64,000 bases of DNA, taken from assembly GCA_030706605.1 (NCBI GenBank), contig JAUZOE010000001.1, positions 1 through 64,000 of the forward strand. The letters are read 5' to 3'. The stretch is from Bacteroidota bacterium. Its GTDB lineage: Bacteria; Bacteroidota; Bacteroidia; Chitinophagales; Chitinophagaceae. This document shows positions 53,525 through 63,325 of the stretch, piece after piece (position 1 is the stretch's first letter; every line of letters begins with the position of its first letter). The notes beneath the pieces are model-generated. The model had not been told where the DNA came from, did no database searches, and saw nothing but the letters and a program-made list of their open reading frames with translations. A program made the position numbers and the translations under genes.

Positions 53525-56500
53525 TTGAAGAACTTACATCTATCTATCCCCCTAAATAGTAAGATCAATAAATCATTGGTTTTAATTGCATTCGTTTTAT
53601 TCAAAAGTATTTTAGTTAATGCACAAATTAAAGCCGACTTTAATTCCGATATCAAGGCAGGCTGCGCCCCGCTTGTAGTACAGTTTAAAGATAGTTCCTC
53701 CGGCAACCCAACATCATGGCTTTGGGACCTGGGCAACAATACGACATCTACTTTTCAAAATCCGTCCGTTGCTTATTTTGATCCTGGCACTTACACGGTT
53801 ACGCTAGTTATAAAAAATACACTGGGCACAGATTCAATAACAAAAGTTCAATATATCACCGTATATTCTTCACCTACCATCAATTTTAGTGGTTCTCCAT
53901 TAAGTGGATGTTTTCCTTTAACGCCTCAATTTACTGATTTAAGTTTCCCCGGAAGTGGCACCATTTCCAACTGGCAATGGGATTTTGGCGATGGCAATCT
54001 TTCAGGTTTAAAAAATCCAACTCATACTTATACATCCGTTGGGGATTTTAATGTTTCCCTAAAAATCAGTAATAATTTTGGATGTGTAACTTCTAAAACC
54101 ACTACTGCATATGTTCATATTCATTCAGGTGTAAAAGCCGGTTTTACAAATTCAAATCCTAACTCATGTAATGCACCAGCAGCTATTGATTTTACTAACC
54201 AGTCTACAGGTACTGATTCGCTTACTTATCAATGGGATTTTGGGGATGGCCAGACTTCTGTTTTGGCAAATCCGTCTCATGCTTATACTATTTCCGGGAC
54301 CTTTTCTGTGAAATTGATTGTAACTAATGCTACTGGTTGTACAGATACCATAATAAAGGCTAATTTAATTACTATTGGCGGTGCGAAAGCAAATTTTACA
54401 GCACCTGCTACTGTCTGCCAGGGAACTTCATTTAATTTAAATAATACAGCCGGTTCTACTCCAGGCAGTGTATCCTGGGACTTTGGAGATGGAACTTTTT
54501 CCAATTCAACTAATCCGGCTAAAGTTTATACTACACCAGGGAATTATACAATAAAAATGGTAGCGGATTTTGGCGCTTGTAAAGATTCTACCAGTAAACT
54601 AATACAGGTAAATGCCAACCCGGAAGTCAATTTTTCAGCACCGGTCACAGCCTCCTGCCAGGCTCCCTTCACTGTCAATTTTACAAATAGCTCATCGGGA
54701 GGGGCTTCTTATCTCTGGAACTTTGGTGATGGCTCTATTTCTACTATTCAGAATGCATCTCACACTTATTTGTCAGAAGGAAGTTATACAGTAAAACTTA
54801 TAGTTACCAATGCTTCCGGTTGCAAAGACAGTTTAGTAAAAAATAATTTTATACAAATAAAATCGCCCACTGTTTCTCTCAACAATTTACCCCAAAAAGG
54901 ATGTGCGCCTCTTGAACATACTTTTACAGCAAATGTAAATTCTGTGGATGCCATCACTAATTATCAATGGAATTTTGGGGATGGCAATATTTCAAATTCT
55001 ATATCCCCAACTTATATATACAATTCTCCCGGAAGTTATACAGTTACTCTAATTTATACTACAGCAGGTGGCTGTACCGATTCAGTAAAAGCAATAAACG
55101 GAATTTTAGTTGGATCAAAACCAAATTCCGGCTTTTCTGCTGACCCAAGAGATGCCTGTGCTTATAAAAGTATTCAATTCACTGATAGTTCTGCCGGGAA
55201 GCCTGACCAGTGGCTTTGGTATTTTGGTGATGGAGGCAGTTCTGAAATTCAAAATCCCAAACATCAATATAATGATACCGGATATTTTTCGGTAACCTTA
55301 ATTGCTATTAATAATGGCTGCCCTGATACGATTACTTTTCCAAAAGAAATTCATATTAACCCACCGGTAGCCCGTTTTATTTATTCGAAAACATGTACCA
55401 TTCCCCTTCAAATCATTTTTAAAGACCAATCCATTGGCGCTGATACCTGGTATTGGGATTTTGGAGATGGAACTGCTTCTACTGAAAAGAATCCAACACA
55501 CAATTATTCATCTGCTGGTGTTTACCAAGTAGCATTAACAGTTTCCAACCAAAAGACAGGCTGTTCAATGACAAAAACACAAACTGTGCAGGTAATAAGA
55601 GAGATTGCCAATTTCACTTCAAGTGATTCTGTAATATGCAGGAATGCCACAGTAAAATTTAATGCTTTAAATAATATCCCCTCCAACGTTAATTCTTATA
55701 CCTGGAGATTTGGTGATGGGGCTTCCCTTTCAAATTCTAACAATTCGGTCAACCACCAATATATAAAGGCATCTGCCTACAATGTGACCTTAATTGTAAA
55801 AGATATCAATGGCTGTTTTGATTCTATTACAAAACCATTATCAATACAGGTTGATGGACCAACTTCAGTTTTTCGATCTACCACTCCAGGCACCTGCCTT
55901 AATAATGATGTCAGTTTTTTTGACAGTTCTTATTCAGACGGGGTACATCCGGTCACACAATGGGAATGGAATTGGGGAGATGGCAATTCTCAAACTTATA
56001 CAACGCCTCCTTTTAGTCACAGTTATGTTAATGCCGGCAATTACTCTGTTTCCTTAAAAGTAACAGACAGCAAAGGTTGTACAGATATTAGTAGTAAAAC
56101 AAATGCCATTATAGTTTCAAAACCTGTGGCTATTTTTTCGGGAGATACACTTTCCTGCACCACACACCCAGTCAATTTTTACAATTCATCTACCGGCCCG
56201 GGACTAGTTTATTTATGGGATTTTGGTGATGGCACTACTTCTGATAAAAAAAATCCGGTTCACACCTATAATACAGAAGGCACTTATTCAATAACCCTTA
56301 CCATCAAAGATATCTACGGATGTAGCAGTTTTAGTTCAAAACCCGGTTATGTAAGAATAGCCAACCCCATTGCGAATTTTAACTTAAGTGATTCTATAGG
56401 TACATGTCCGCCATTGGTGGTTAATTTTACCAATACATCAGCAAATTATTCAAAATGGTCCTGGGATTTTGGAGATGGCACTACCTCCTCAGAACGCAAT

Positions 56501-58351
56501 CCATCTCATTTTTATTCTGCTGTCGGAACATTTAAAGCAGTGCTTACTATCACCGGACCGGGAGGTTGTACTTCTCAAAAAATAAAGCAAATCAGAGTGG
56601 ATGGCCCTTCCGGCTCATTCTCTTATACAAATTTAACCGGTTGTGATCCTGTACAAACTAATTTTAAAGCCCATACCGGAAAAAATATTTCATTTATCTG
56701 GGACTTTAATGATGGCACTACGATTCCCACATCAGATTCAATTATCACTCATACTTTTACTACTCCCGGGCAATATTTACCCAAGATGATATTGGTCAAT
56801 GCAAGTGGATGTAATGTGCCCGTGACCGGGAAAGATACTATAAAGGTTTTCGGAGTAGTTGCCTCATTTAAGCACACAGGCGCCCTGATCTGCGATTCAG
56901 GGAATGTACAGTTCACCAACTCAAGTGTTCACAATGATGCTATTATCAATTACCTGTGGAATTTTGGAGATGGTTCTACATCAGTAAAGGAGAACCCATT
57001 GCATGGGTACAACCACCCTGGAATTTATCATACCACCTTATCGGTAACTACCCAGAGAGGCTGTAAAGATTCTGTTTACAATATCAATCCTATAACAGTG
57101 AACACTAGCCCTAAAGCATCTGTATCCGGGAAGACGGGTGCCTGCGTTCCGGCAGTTTTAAATTTCTCAGGAATCATTTCCCAACCTGACACATCCTCTG
57201 TTTCCTGGAAATGGGATTTTGCAAACGGTAATACCTCTACGCAAAAAAATCCTGTAAGCCAAAATTATCCCAAAGATGGCTTTTATAATGTGAAAGCAAT
57301 AGCCTTCAGCAGTAACGGTTGTAATGATACCATTATCAAACCTATAGAAATATATCCTTTACCGGGCCTGATCAAATCATCAAATGCAGTTGTATGCTTT
57401 GGCACCACTGCACCTTTGCAAGTCAGTGGAGCAAAAAACTATTCATGGAGTCCTTCAACATATCTTTCCTGTACCAACTGTGCCAACCCGGTTTCCAAAC
57501 CAGACTCAGCAATTAAATACCAGGTAAAGGGAACCAGCGATAAAGGTTGTATTTCTAAAGATTCGGTTTCTCTGATAGTAAAATATCCTTTTAAAATTTC
57601 CGTGAGTAAAGAAGATACGTTATGTCTTGGCAAATCAGTACAATTGAATGCAGGTGGCACAGAAGTATATCAATGGTCGCCCTCTGCAGGATTGAATAAT
57701 CCGTTAATCGCCTCCCCTGAGGCTGCCCCGCCTACAACTATTACTTACCGTGTTATTGGTTCTGATTCTGCAGGTTGTTTTAAAGACACCGGGTATATTC
57801 CTGTAAAAGTCTTTCCGGTTCCGGTTGTAAGTGCAGGTTCAGATAAAACGATTAATGTAGGTCAGCAATTTGATATTGCCCCGCAAATATCAAAAGATGT
57901 TACCGACGTAACATGGACACCATCAACCGGAATTGTATCCAATCATTATCCGGGAATTACTGTAATGCCCAGGGAATCGATAGAATACACCATTGATGTA
58001 AAAAATGCAGGAGGATGCAGAGCGCGTGATAAAATATCCATCTATGTTTTGTGCAACAATGCCAATGTTTTTGTTCCCAATACTTTTTCACCGAATGGTG
58101 ATGGTGCGAATGATATTTTTTATCCAAGAGGAAGCGGGGTTTTTAAAATTAAAAATTTCAGGGTCTTTAATCGGTGGGGAGAAGTAGTGTTTGAGAAATC
58201 AAACTTCAATGCTAATGACGCCTCTTACGGGTGGGATGGCACTTACAAAGGACGAAAACTCTCTGCGGATGTATTTGTTTATACTCTTGAAGTAGTTTGT
58301 GACAACAATACCAGCCTCGTTTTTAAAGGAAATATTGCTTTAATCAACTAG
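53525..58351 (+). CDS. Giant PKD-repeat protein with T9SS type B C-terminal domain
   Basis: 1608 aa. TTG start, then a signal segment (LVLIAFVLFKSILVNAQ). About fifteen PKD domains, each marked by a W-x-FGDG-like turn (WDFGDG, WNFGDG, WYFGDG, with degenerate WDFNDG and WDFANG versions). Then a Cys-rich region with paired CTNCANP-type turns. The final ~95 residues (VPNTFSPNGDGANDIFYP ... VFKGNIALIN) are the gliding-motility-associated type B sorting domain. A secreted, surface-attached adhesin-like filament is likely. Its PorP/SprF-type partner follows 11 bases downstream. Confidence 0.92.
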   Translation: MKNLHLSIPLNSKINKSLVLIAFVLFKSILVNAQIKADFNSDIKAGCAPLVVQFKDSSSGNPTSWLWDLGNNTTSTFQNPSVAYFDPGTYTVTLVIKNTLGTDSITKVQYITVYSSPTINFSGSPLSGCFPLTPQFTDLSFPGSGTISNWQWDFGDGNLSGLKNPTHTYTSVGDFNVSLKISNNFGCVTSKTTTAYVHIHSGVKAGFTNSNPNSCNAPAAIDFTNQSTGTDSLTYQWDFGDGQTSVLANPSHAYTISGTFSVKLIVTNATGCTDTIIKANLITIGGAKANFTAPATVCQGTSFNLNNTAGSTPGSVSWDFGDGTFSNSTNPAKVYTTPGNYTIKMVADFGACKDSTSKLIQVNANPEVNFSAPVTASCQAPFTVNFTNSSSGGASYLWNFGDGSISTIQNASHTYLSEGSYTVKLIVTNASGCKDSLVKNNFIQIKSPTVSLNNLPQKGCAPLEHTFTANVNSVDAITNYQWNFGDGNISNSISPTYIYNSPGSYTVTLIYTTAGGCTDSVKAINGILVGSKPNSGFSADPRDACAYKSIQFTDSSAGKPDQWLWYFGDGGSSEIQNPKHQYNDTGYFSVTLIAINNGCPDTITFPKEIHINPPVARFIYSKTCTIPLQIIFKDQSIGADTWYWDFGDGTASTEKNPTHNYSSAGVYQVALTVSNQKTGCSMTKTQTVQVIREIANFTSSDSVICRNATVKFNALNNIPSNVNSYTWRFGDGASLSNSNNSVNHQYIKASAYNVTLIVKDINGCFDSITKPLSIQVDGPTSVFRSTTPGTCLNNDVSFFDSSYSDGVHPVTQWEWNWGDGNSQTYTTPPFSHSYVNAGNYSVSLKVTDSKGCTDISSKTNAIIVSKPVAIFSGDTLSCTTHPVNFYNSSTGPGLVYLWDFGDGTTSDKKNPVHTYNTEGTYSITLTIKDIYGCSSFSSKPGYVRIANPIANFNLSDSIGTCPPLVVNFTNTSANYSKWSWDFGDGTTSSERNPSHFYSAVGTFKAVLTITGPGGCTSQKIKQIRVDGPSGSFSYTNLTGCDPVQTNFKAHTGKNISFIWDFNDGTTIPTSDSIITHTFTTPGQYLPKMILVNASGCNVPVTGKDTIKVFGVVASFKHTGALICDSGNVQFTNSSVHNDAIINYLWNFGDGSTSVKENPLHGYNHPGIYHTTLSVTTQRGCKDSVYNINPITVNTSPKASVSGKTGACVPAVLNFSGIISQPDTSSVSWKWDFANGNTSTQKNPVSQNYPKDGFYNVKAIAFSSNGCNDTIIKPIEIYPLPGLIKSSNAVVCFGTTAPLQVSGAKNYSWSPSTYLSCTNCANPVSKPDSAIKYQVKGTSDKGCISKDSVSLIVKYPFKISVSKEDTLCLGKSVQLNAGGTEVYQWSPSAGLNNPLIASPEAAPPTTITYRVIGSDSAGCFKDTGYIPVKVFPVPVVSAGSDKTINVGQQFDIAPQISKDVTDVTWTPSTGIVSNHYPGITVMPRESIEYTIDVKNAGGCRARDKISIYVLCNNANVFVPNTFSPNGDGANDIFYPRGSGVFKIKNFRVFNRWGEVVFEKSNFNANDASYGWDGTYKGRKLSADVFVYTLEVVCDNNTSLVFKGNIALIN

Positions 58352-58362
58352 ATCAGTTCAAT

Positions 58363-59415
58363 ATGAAATTTATCAAAATGAAAAAAACGATTTTAAAATA
58401 TAGTGTACTCATGGCCTTTATTTTTATAATAAAAGATAGCGGTAATGCACAGGATATACATTTTTCACAATTTTCGGAAACGCCTATTCTGAGAAATCCG
58501 GCACTTGCCGGCATCTTTAGCGGCGATTTACGCATACAGGGAGTTTATCGCAATCAGTGGAATAGTGTCACAGTACCCTTTCAATCTTCTACTTTGAATG
58601 CTGAATATAAACTACCGGTAGGGCATGGCGATGATTTTCTCACGCTGGGTGGAGTCATTCTATATGATAAAGCAGGCACAATTGCACTCACAGCTACCCA
58701 TGTTCTTCCTGTGCTTAATTATCATAAATCTTTGAGCGCTGAAAGAAATATGTATTTATCTGCAGGTTTCGCAGCCGGCTTCGTACAAAGAAAACTCGAT
58801 TGGTCTAAAGTAACCACCAACAGCCAATACAATGGCTCGGCCTATGACCCCTCACTTGGCACCGGCGAAAATTTTGCCAATGATAGTTACTTATATTTTG
58901 ACGGCAGCGCCGGTATTAGTTTTAATACACAAATAGGAGAAGACCCTGACGATAATATTTTTCTCGGAGTAGCTTATCACCATTTTAATCAATCTGCAAA
59001 GGTTTCCTTTTATAACAATCCTGATGTAACATTAACTCCTAAACTGGTTTTGTCTGCCGGTTTAAAAATGAGCGCCAGCGATGACGCCTATATTACTTTT
59101 CATGGAGATTATTCCAAACAGGGGCCATATACTGAAATCATCGGCGGCATGCTTTATAGCTTTAAATTAGATGACCCAACCAACCCGCATTATGTTATTT
59201 CCGGCGGCGGCTTTTTAAGATGGAAAGATGCCTTTATTCCGGTTGTAAAATTAGAAGTATCTCCCCTGACTTTTGCCCTCAGCTACGACGTAAATGTATC
59301 TTCATTAAAGGCTTCCAGCCAATCACAGGGAGGCTTTGAATTATCAATTGCTTACCAAAAATTTGTCAACACAAATATTTCTTCACGCGAAGCGCTGAGG
59401 TGTCCAAGGTTTTAA
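58363..59415 (+). CDS. PorP/SprF family T9SS membrane protein
   Basis: 350 aa. Signal peptide (about 1-28), then IHFSQFSETPILRNPALAGIF and VYRNQWNSVTVPFQSST, the classic opening of PorP/SprF outer-membrane proteins. The remainder is a beta-barrel. These genes usually follow large type B cargo genes and serve as a specific attachment or export partner; here the giant PKD gene is 11 bases upstream. The first Met may not be used; MKKTILKYSVLMAFIF at residue 6 is also good. Confidence 0.93.
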   Translation: MKFIKMKKTILKYSVLMAFIFIIKDSGNAQDIHFSQFSETPILRNPALAGIFSGDLRIQGVYRNQWNSVTVPFQSSTLNAEYKLPVGHGDDFLTLGGVILYDKAGTIALTATHVLPVLNYHKSLSAERNMYLSAGFAAGFVQRKLDWSKVTTNSQYNGSAYDPSLGTGENFANDSYLYFDGSAGISFNTQIGEDPDDNIFLGVAYHHFNQSAKVSFYNNPDVTLTPKLVLSAGLKMSASDDAYITFHGDYSKQGPYTEIIGGMLYSFKLDDPTNPHYVISGGGFLRWKDAFIPVVKLEVSPLTFALSYDVNVSSLKASSQSQGGFELSIAYQKFVNTNISSREALRCPRF

Positions 59416-59472
59416 AAAACAACGATATAGTAAAAGGCAATAATTTTCTACTTTATTTTTTACGCCTATCTT

Positions 59473-59480
59473 TAATTTTG
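59473..59480 (+). promoter_or_regulatory. Putative -7 box for the Nif3-like gene
   Basis: TAATTTTG matches TAnnTTTG, 35 bases before the ATG. No clear -33 box. Confidence 0.35.
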
Positions 59481-59515
59481 GTTTTGGTTTCAAATACAAA
59501 ACATAAAAATAATCC

Positions 59516-60613
59516 ATGAAAATAAATGAAGTCATTAACGTTCTTGAAAATATTGCCCCGGTTAGTTTGCAGGAAAATTATGACAATGCAGGACTTATCA
59601 TCGGAAATCGTGAAGACGATTGCACAGGAATAATTGCATCACTTGATGTAACTGAAGCAATAATAGAAGAAGCCATACAGAAAAAATGCAACCTGATTGT
59701 TGCCCACCACCCTATCATTTTTAAAGGATTAAAAAAAATCACTGGTAAAAATTATGTAGAAAGAACTGTAATTACTGCTATTAAAAATAATATTGCCATT
59801 TATGCCATACATACCAATCTCGATAATATAATCGGAGGGGTTAATAAAAAATTAGCGGAAAAATTAAACCTTCAAAATTGCAAAGTCCTTTTACCAAAAG
59901 AAGGAACTTTAAAAAAATTGGTTACATTTTCTCCTATCAAAAATGCGGACGAAGTAAGAAATGCTTTGTTTAAGGCTGGAGGAGGCACTATTGGCCAATA
60001 TGATGAATGCAGTTTTAACATCGAAGGAAAAGGCACTTTTAAAGCCGGGGAAGATACCAGCCCATATATTGGCAAAATTGGAGAAAGGCACTCGGAACAA
60101 GAAGCCAGGATCGAGATCATTTTCCCAGGTTTTCTACAAAATCAAATCATACAATCTTTAAAAAAGGTACATCCTTATGAAGAGGTAGCCTATGACATTT
60201 ATTTACTTGAAAACCAGAGAGAAGATGTAGGAAGTGGCTTAATTGGCAGTTTGCCCGAAGCGATGACTGAGATTGAATTGTTAAATCTGTTAAAAAAATC
60301 ATTTGGGCTTTCAGTAATAAAACATACCCCAATCCTAAATAATAAAATCTCAAAAGTAGCTTTATGCGGGGGAGCCGGAATCTTCTTATTACCACAGGCT
60401 ATCGCAGCATCAGCAGAGGTTTACATCACTTCCGACATTAAATATCATGAATTTTTTGATGCCGATAACAAAATTTTACTGGCAGATATCGGGCATTACG
60501 AAAGCGAACAGTTTACTATAGAACTTATAGCTGAAATATTACAGCAAAAATTCCCTAACTTTGCCGTCCAAAAAACAGAAATTACGACTAATCCTGTTCA
60601 TTATTATATATAA
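59516..60613 (+). CDS. Nif3-like dinuclear metal centre protein
   Basis: 365 aa, the long form with a PII-like insertion in the middle (about 130-235). Metal-binding blocks: LIVAHHPIIFKGLK and IYAIHTNLDN at the N-terminal side, DIKYHEFFDA and ADIGHYESEQF at the C-terminal side. The family was long called GTP cyclohydrolase I type 2 but its substrate is still debated. 46 bases ahead of the zinc-ribbon gene; the two commonly neighbour each other. Confidence 0.92.
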   Translation: MKINEVINVLENIAPVSLQENYDNAGLIIGNREDDCTGIIASLDVTEAIIEEAIQKKCNLIVAHHPIIFKGLKKITGKNYVERTVITAIKNNIAIYAIHTNLDNIIGGVNKKLAEKLNLQNCKVLLPKEGTLKKLVTFSPIKNADEVRNALFKAGGGTIGQYDECSFNIEGKGTFKAGEDTSPYIGKIGERHSEQEARIEIIFPGFLQNQIIQSLKKVHPYEEVAYDIYLLENQREDVGSGLIGSLPEAMTEIELLNLLKKSFGLSVIKHTPILNNKISKVALCGGAGIFLLPQAIAASAEVYITSDIKYHEFFDADNKILLADIGHYESEQFTIELIAEILQQKFPNFAVQKTEITTNPVHYYI

Positions 60614-60659
60614 CAGAAAAGGTCAAAATATCTGAAAAAACAAAATCATATAATTATTT

Positions 60660-61415
60660 ATGGCACAGGTAAAAGATTATTCGGTAGAAGAAAAATTAAC
60701 TTCTCTTGTAAAACTTCAAAAAGTTGACAGCAAATTGGATGGGCTCCAGGTACTGAAAGGTGAATTACCGATTGAAGTAAGTGATCTTGAAGATGAAATT
60801 GCAGGATTAAATGCACGTCACAACCGCATTGAAGAAGAAATGAATGGTATGCAACAATTCATCGAGGACAAAAAAACTTTAATTAAAGATGCCCAGGACC
60901 TCATCAAAAAATATGAGAAACAAAGCGATAATGTAAAGAACAACCGGGAGTTTGAAGCTATTAATAAAGAAATGGAAATGCAATCGCTTGAGATAAAGCT
61001 TGCCGAAAAGCATATTAAAGATGCCACCGAGGAATTGGCCGAAAAAGCCAAACATCTTGAATTGGCCAAAAAAGCAGTTGCTACCAAAGAAACCAATTTA
61101 AAAGGTAAAAAAAGCGAACTCGAAAAGATCATAGCAGAAACAGACAAAGAAGAAAAGCATTATAAAAAACTGGAAGACGCAGCAAGAACCGGCGTAGATG
61201 AAAGGTTGCTGGCCAGCTACGACAGAATCCGTAATAATTACCGTAACGGACTAGCCGTAGTGCCTGTGGAAAGAGATTCATGTGGTGGTTGCTTCAATGC
61301 CATTCCTCCTCAAAAGCAAAGCGAAATCAAACAAAGGAAAAAGATTATTGTTTGCGAAAACTGTGGTCGCATATTAATTGACGATGAATTGAATGATTCC
61401 ATTGAAGTTAAATAA
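60660..61415 (+). CDS. Zinc-ribbon coiled-coil protein (CdsZ type)
   Basis: 251 aa. A long antiparallel coiled coil (about 10-185) and a C4 zinc ribbon at the end: RDSCGGCFNAIPPQ (CxxC) and VCENCGRIL (CxxC). Members with this layout occur next to Nif3 genes. A role in nucleic-acid or secretion-related assembly has been suggested for relatives; I make no functional claim here. Confidence 0.88.
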   Translation: MAQVKDYSVEEKLTSLVKLQKVDSKLDGLQVLKGELPIEVSDLEDEIAGLNARHNRIEEEMNGMQQFIEDKKTLIKDAQDLIKKYEKQSDNVKNNREFEAINKEMEMQSLEIKLAEKHIKDATEELAEKAKHLELAKKAVATKETNLKGKKSELEKIIAETDKEEKHYKKLEDAARTGVDERLLASYDRIRNNYRNGLAVVPVERDSCGGCFNAIPPQKQSEIKQRKKIIVCENCGRILIDDELNDSIEVK

Positions 61416-61445
61416 ACCATCATTATTGCTTTAAAATATTAATAA

Positions 61446-61469
61446 GGCGCTTTCAAAAGCGTCTTTTTT
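61446..61469 (+). terminator. Rho-independent terminator after the zinc-ribbon gene
   Basis: GGCGCTTT pairs with AAAGCGTC (one G-U pair) and a run of six T follows. Confidence 0.8.
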
Positions 61470-61534
61470 CATGAATACATTTTTTAAATCAATTTCCTTA
61501 TAAATCGTTGAATATTGTAATTTGCCACCACAAA

Positions 61535-63211
61535 ATGCTACAGCAATTACACATACATAATTATGCAATTATCGATTCCCTGGAAATTAATTTTTCTAAC
61601 GGATTAAACATTATTACGGGTGAAACGGGAGCTGGTAAAAGCATCCTGATGGGAGCGCTAAGTTTAATTTTAGGAGAAAGAGCAGATACCACCGTTTTGC
61701 TAAACAAGGAAAAGAAATGTTTCATTGAAGGAAGTTTCAACACCAGCCATACTGCTGTCAAAGATTTTTTTCAAAAAAATGATTTCGATTTTGAAGAAGA
61801 AATACTTATAAGACGTGAAATTTCTTCTAATGGCAAATCACGTGCTTTTATTAATGATACGCCGGTAACATTGAGCCAGTTGAAACAATTGTCTTCATTG
61901 CTGGTAGATCTTCATCAGCAATTTGATACCCTGGAATTAAATAATAATGACTTTCAGCGTGAAGTAATAGATGCACTGGCAGGAAACGGGAAATTGATAG
62001 ATCAATACCAATCCGTTTTTAAGAATTACAGGTCCACTCAGAAAGAATTGGAAAAACTAAGTGTTGAGCAGGCCAATGCCAACAAAGAATTTGACTATAA
62101 CCAGTTTTTGTTTGATGAGCTGGAGGAAGCAAATTTTTCAGCAAATGAAATTGAAGATATTGATGCCGAGATAAAACTGATGAGCAATGCAGAAAATATT
62201 AAATCCATTCTTTCTGAAATTTATTATCAGCTGGAAGAAAGCGACCAGCCACTTGTACAGCAATTGAAATCATTTGGTCATAAATTACAAGCGCTGGAAA
62301 ATATTTATCCCCAGATTGAAGCGTTGAACAAAAGATTGCATTCCCTGCAAATTGAATTACAGGATATTTCAGGAGAAATTGACAATATCAATAATAAAGT
62401 AAATTATGATGCCGAAAAAATAAATGCTTTCAATGATAGAATAAGCGTGGGTTACAGCCTTTTAAAGAAACATAATGTACAAACTACAGAACAATTACTT
62501 GAGATAAAAGATCAGCTTGCAGCCGAGCTGGAAAAAATAACCAATCTTACCGAATCAATCGTTGAAAAAGAAAAACAATGCAAGGCATATTTCCAGGAAG
62601 CATTGACAATTGCAAAAAATATTTCAGAAAAAAGGCAAAAAGAAGCGGCACCTTTTGAAGAAAAAGTAAACCAGCTTTTAACACAGGTAGGTATGCCCAA
62701 TGCTAAAATAAAAGTAGAAATAAAAGATGCCGAAGCATTAAATTCTTTTGGAAATAATACAATAGAATTTTTATTCAATGCTAATCTTTCTTCAATGCAA
62801 ACTACTCAATCTGCACGATTTGAACCTTTGCGTAAAGTGGCCAGTGGCGGAGAACTAAGCCGGGTAATGCTCAGTATAAAATCCTTAGTTGCCAAAAGTG
62901 TACAATTGCCAACATTAATATTTGATGAAATAGATTCCGGCATAAGTGGCGAAGCAGCAAAACAAGTAGGTCTTATCATCAAAGAACTTTCAGCAGCCCA
63001 CCAGGTAATTTCCATCACACACCAGCCCCAGATAGCCGCTAAAGCAAAAACACATTTTTTTGTGTATAAAGAAATAAAAGGCGATACCATTATCACGTCT
63101 GTAAAAACTTTGAATGCTGATGAGAGAATTACGGCAATAGCAACCATGCTAAGCGGGAAAAAGCCGACTGCCGCTGCCTTTGAAAATGCCAGGGAAATGA
63201 TAGGGAATTAG
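61535..63211 (+). CDS. recN: DNA repair protein RecN
   Basis: 558 aa from the ATG at 61535 (MLQQLHIHNYAIIDSLEINF); a TTG 27 bases upstream is also open but less likely. SMC-like ATPase: Walker A ITGETGAGKSILMGAL, signature VASGGELSRVMLSIK, Walker B LIFDEIDSGISGE and H-loop ISITHQPQIA. The two coiled-coil arms span about 150-390. Binds DNA ends during recombinational double-strand-break repair. Confidence 0.96.
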   Translation: MLQQLHIHNYAIIDSLEINFSNGLNIITGETGAGKSILMGALSLILGERADTTVLLNKEKKCFIEGSFNTSHTAVKDFFQKNDFDFEEEILIRREISSNGKSRAFINDTPVTLSQLKQLSSLLVDLHQQFDTLELNNNDFQREVIDALAGNGKLIDQYQSVFKNYRSTQKELEKLSVEQANANKEFDYNQFLFDELEEANFSANEIEDIDAEIKLMSNAENIKSILSEIYYQLEESDQPLVQQLKSFGHKLQALENIYPQIEALNKRLHSLQIELQDISGEIDNINNKVNYDAEKINAFNDRISVGYSLLKKHNVQTTEQLLEIKDQLAAELEKITNLTESIVEKEKQCKAYFQEALTIAKNISEKRQKEAAPFEEKVNQLLTQVGMPNAKIKVEIKDAEALNSFGNNTIEFLFNANLSSMQTTQSARFEPLRKVASGGELSRVMLSIKSLVAKSVQLPTLIFDEIDSGISGEAAKQVGLIIKELSAAHQVISITHQPQIAAKAKTHFFVYKEIKGDTIITSVKTLNADERITAIATMLSGKKPTAAAFENAREMIGN

Positions 63212-63275
63212 ATTTTAGAAGTTAAACACAGAAAAGTTAACTGGTTAGAAAGTTAATTAGTTAATTTGTAGAAAA

Positions 63276-63283
63276 TACATTTG
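63276..63283 (+). promoter_or_regulatory. Putative -7 box for fabI
   Basis: TACATTTG matches TAnnTTTG, 42 bases before the fabI ATG. No clear -33 box. Confidence 0.3.
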
Positions 63284-63325
63284 AAGAAACACGAAGAAAC
63301 AATAAAAGATAAAAACAATTAATCA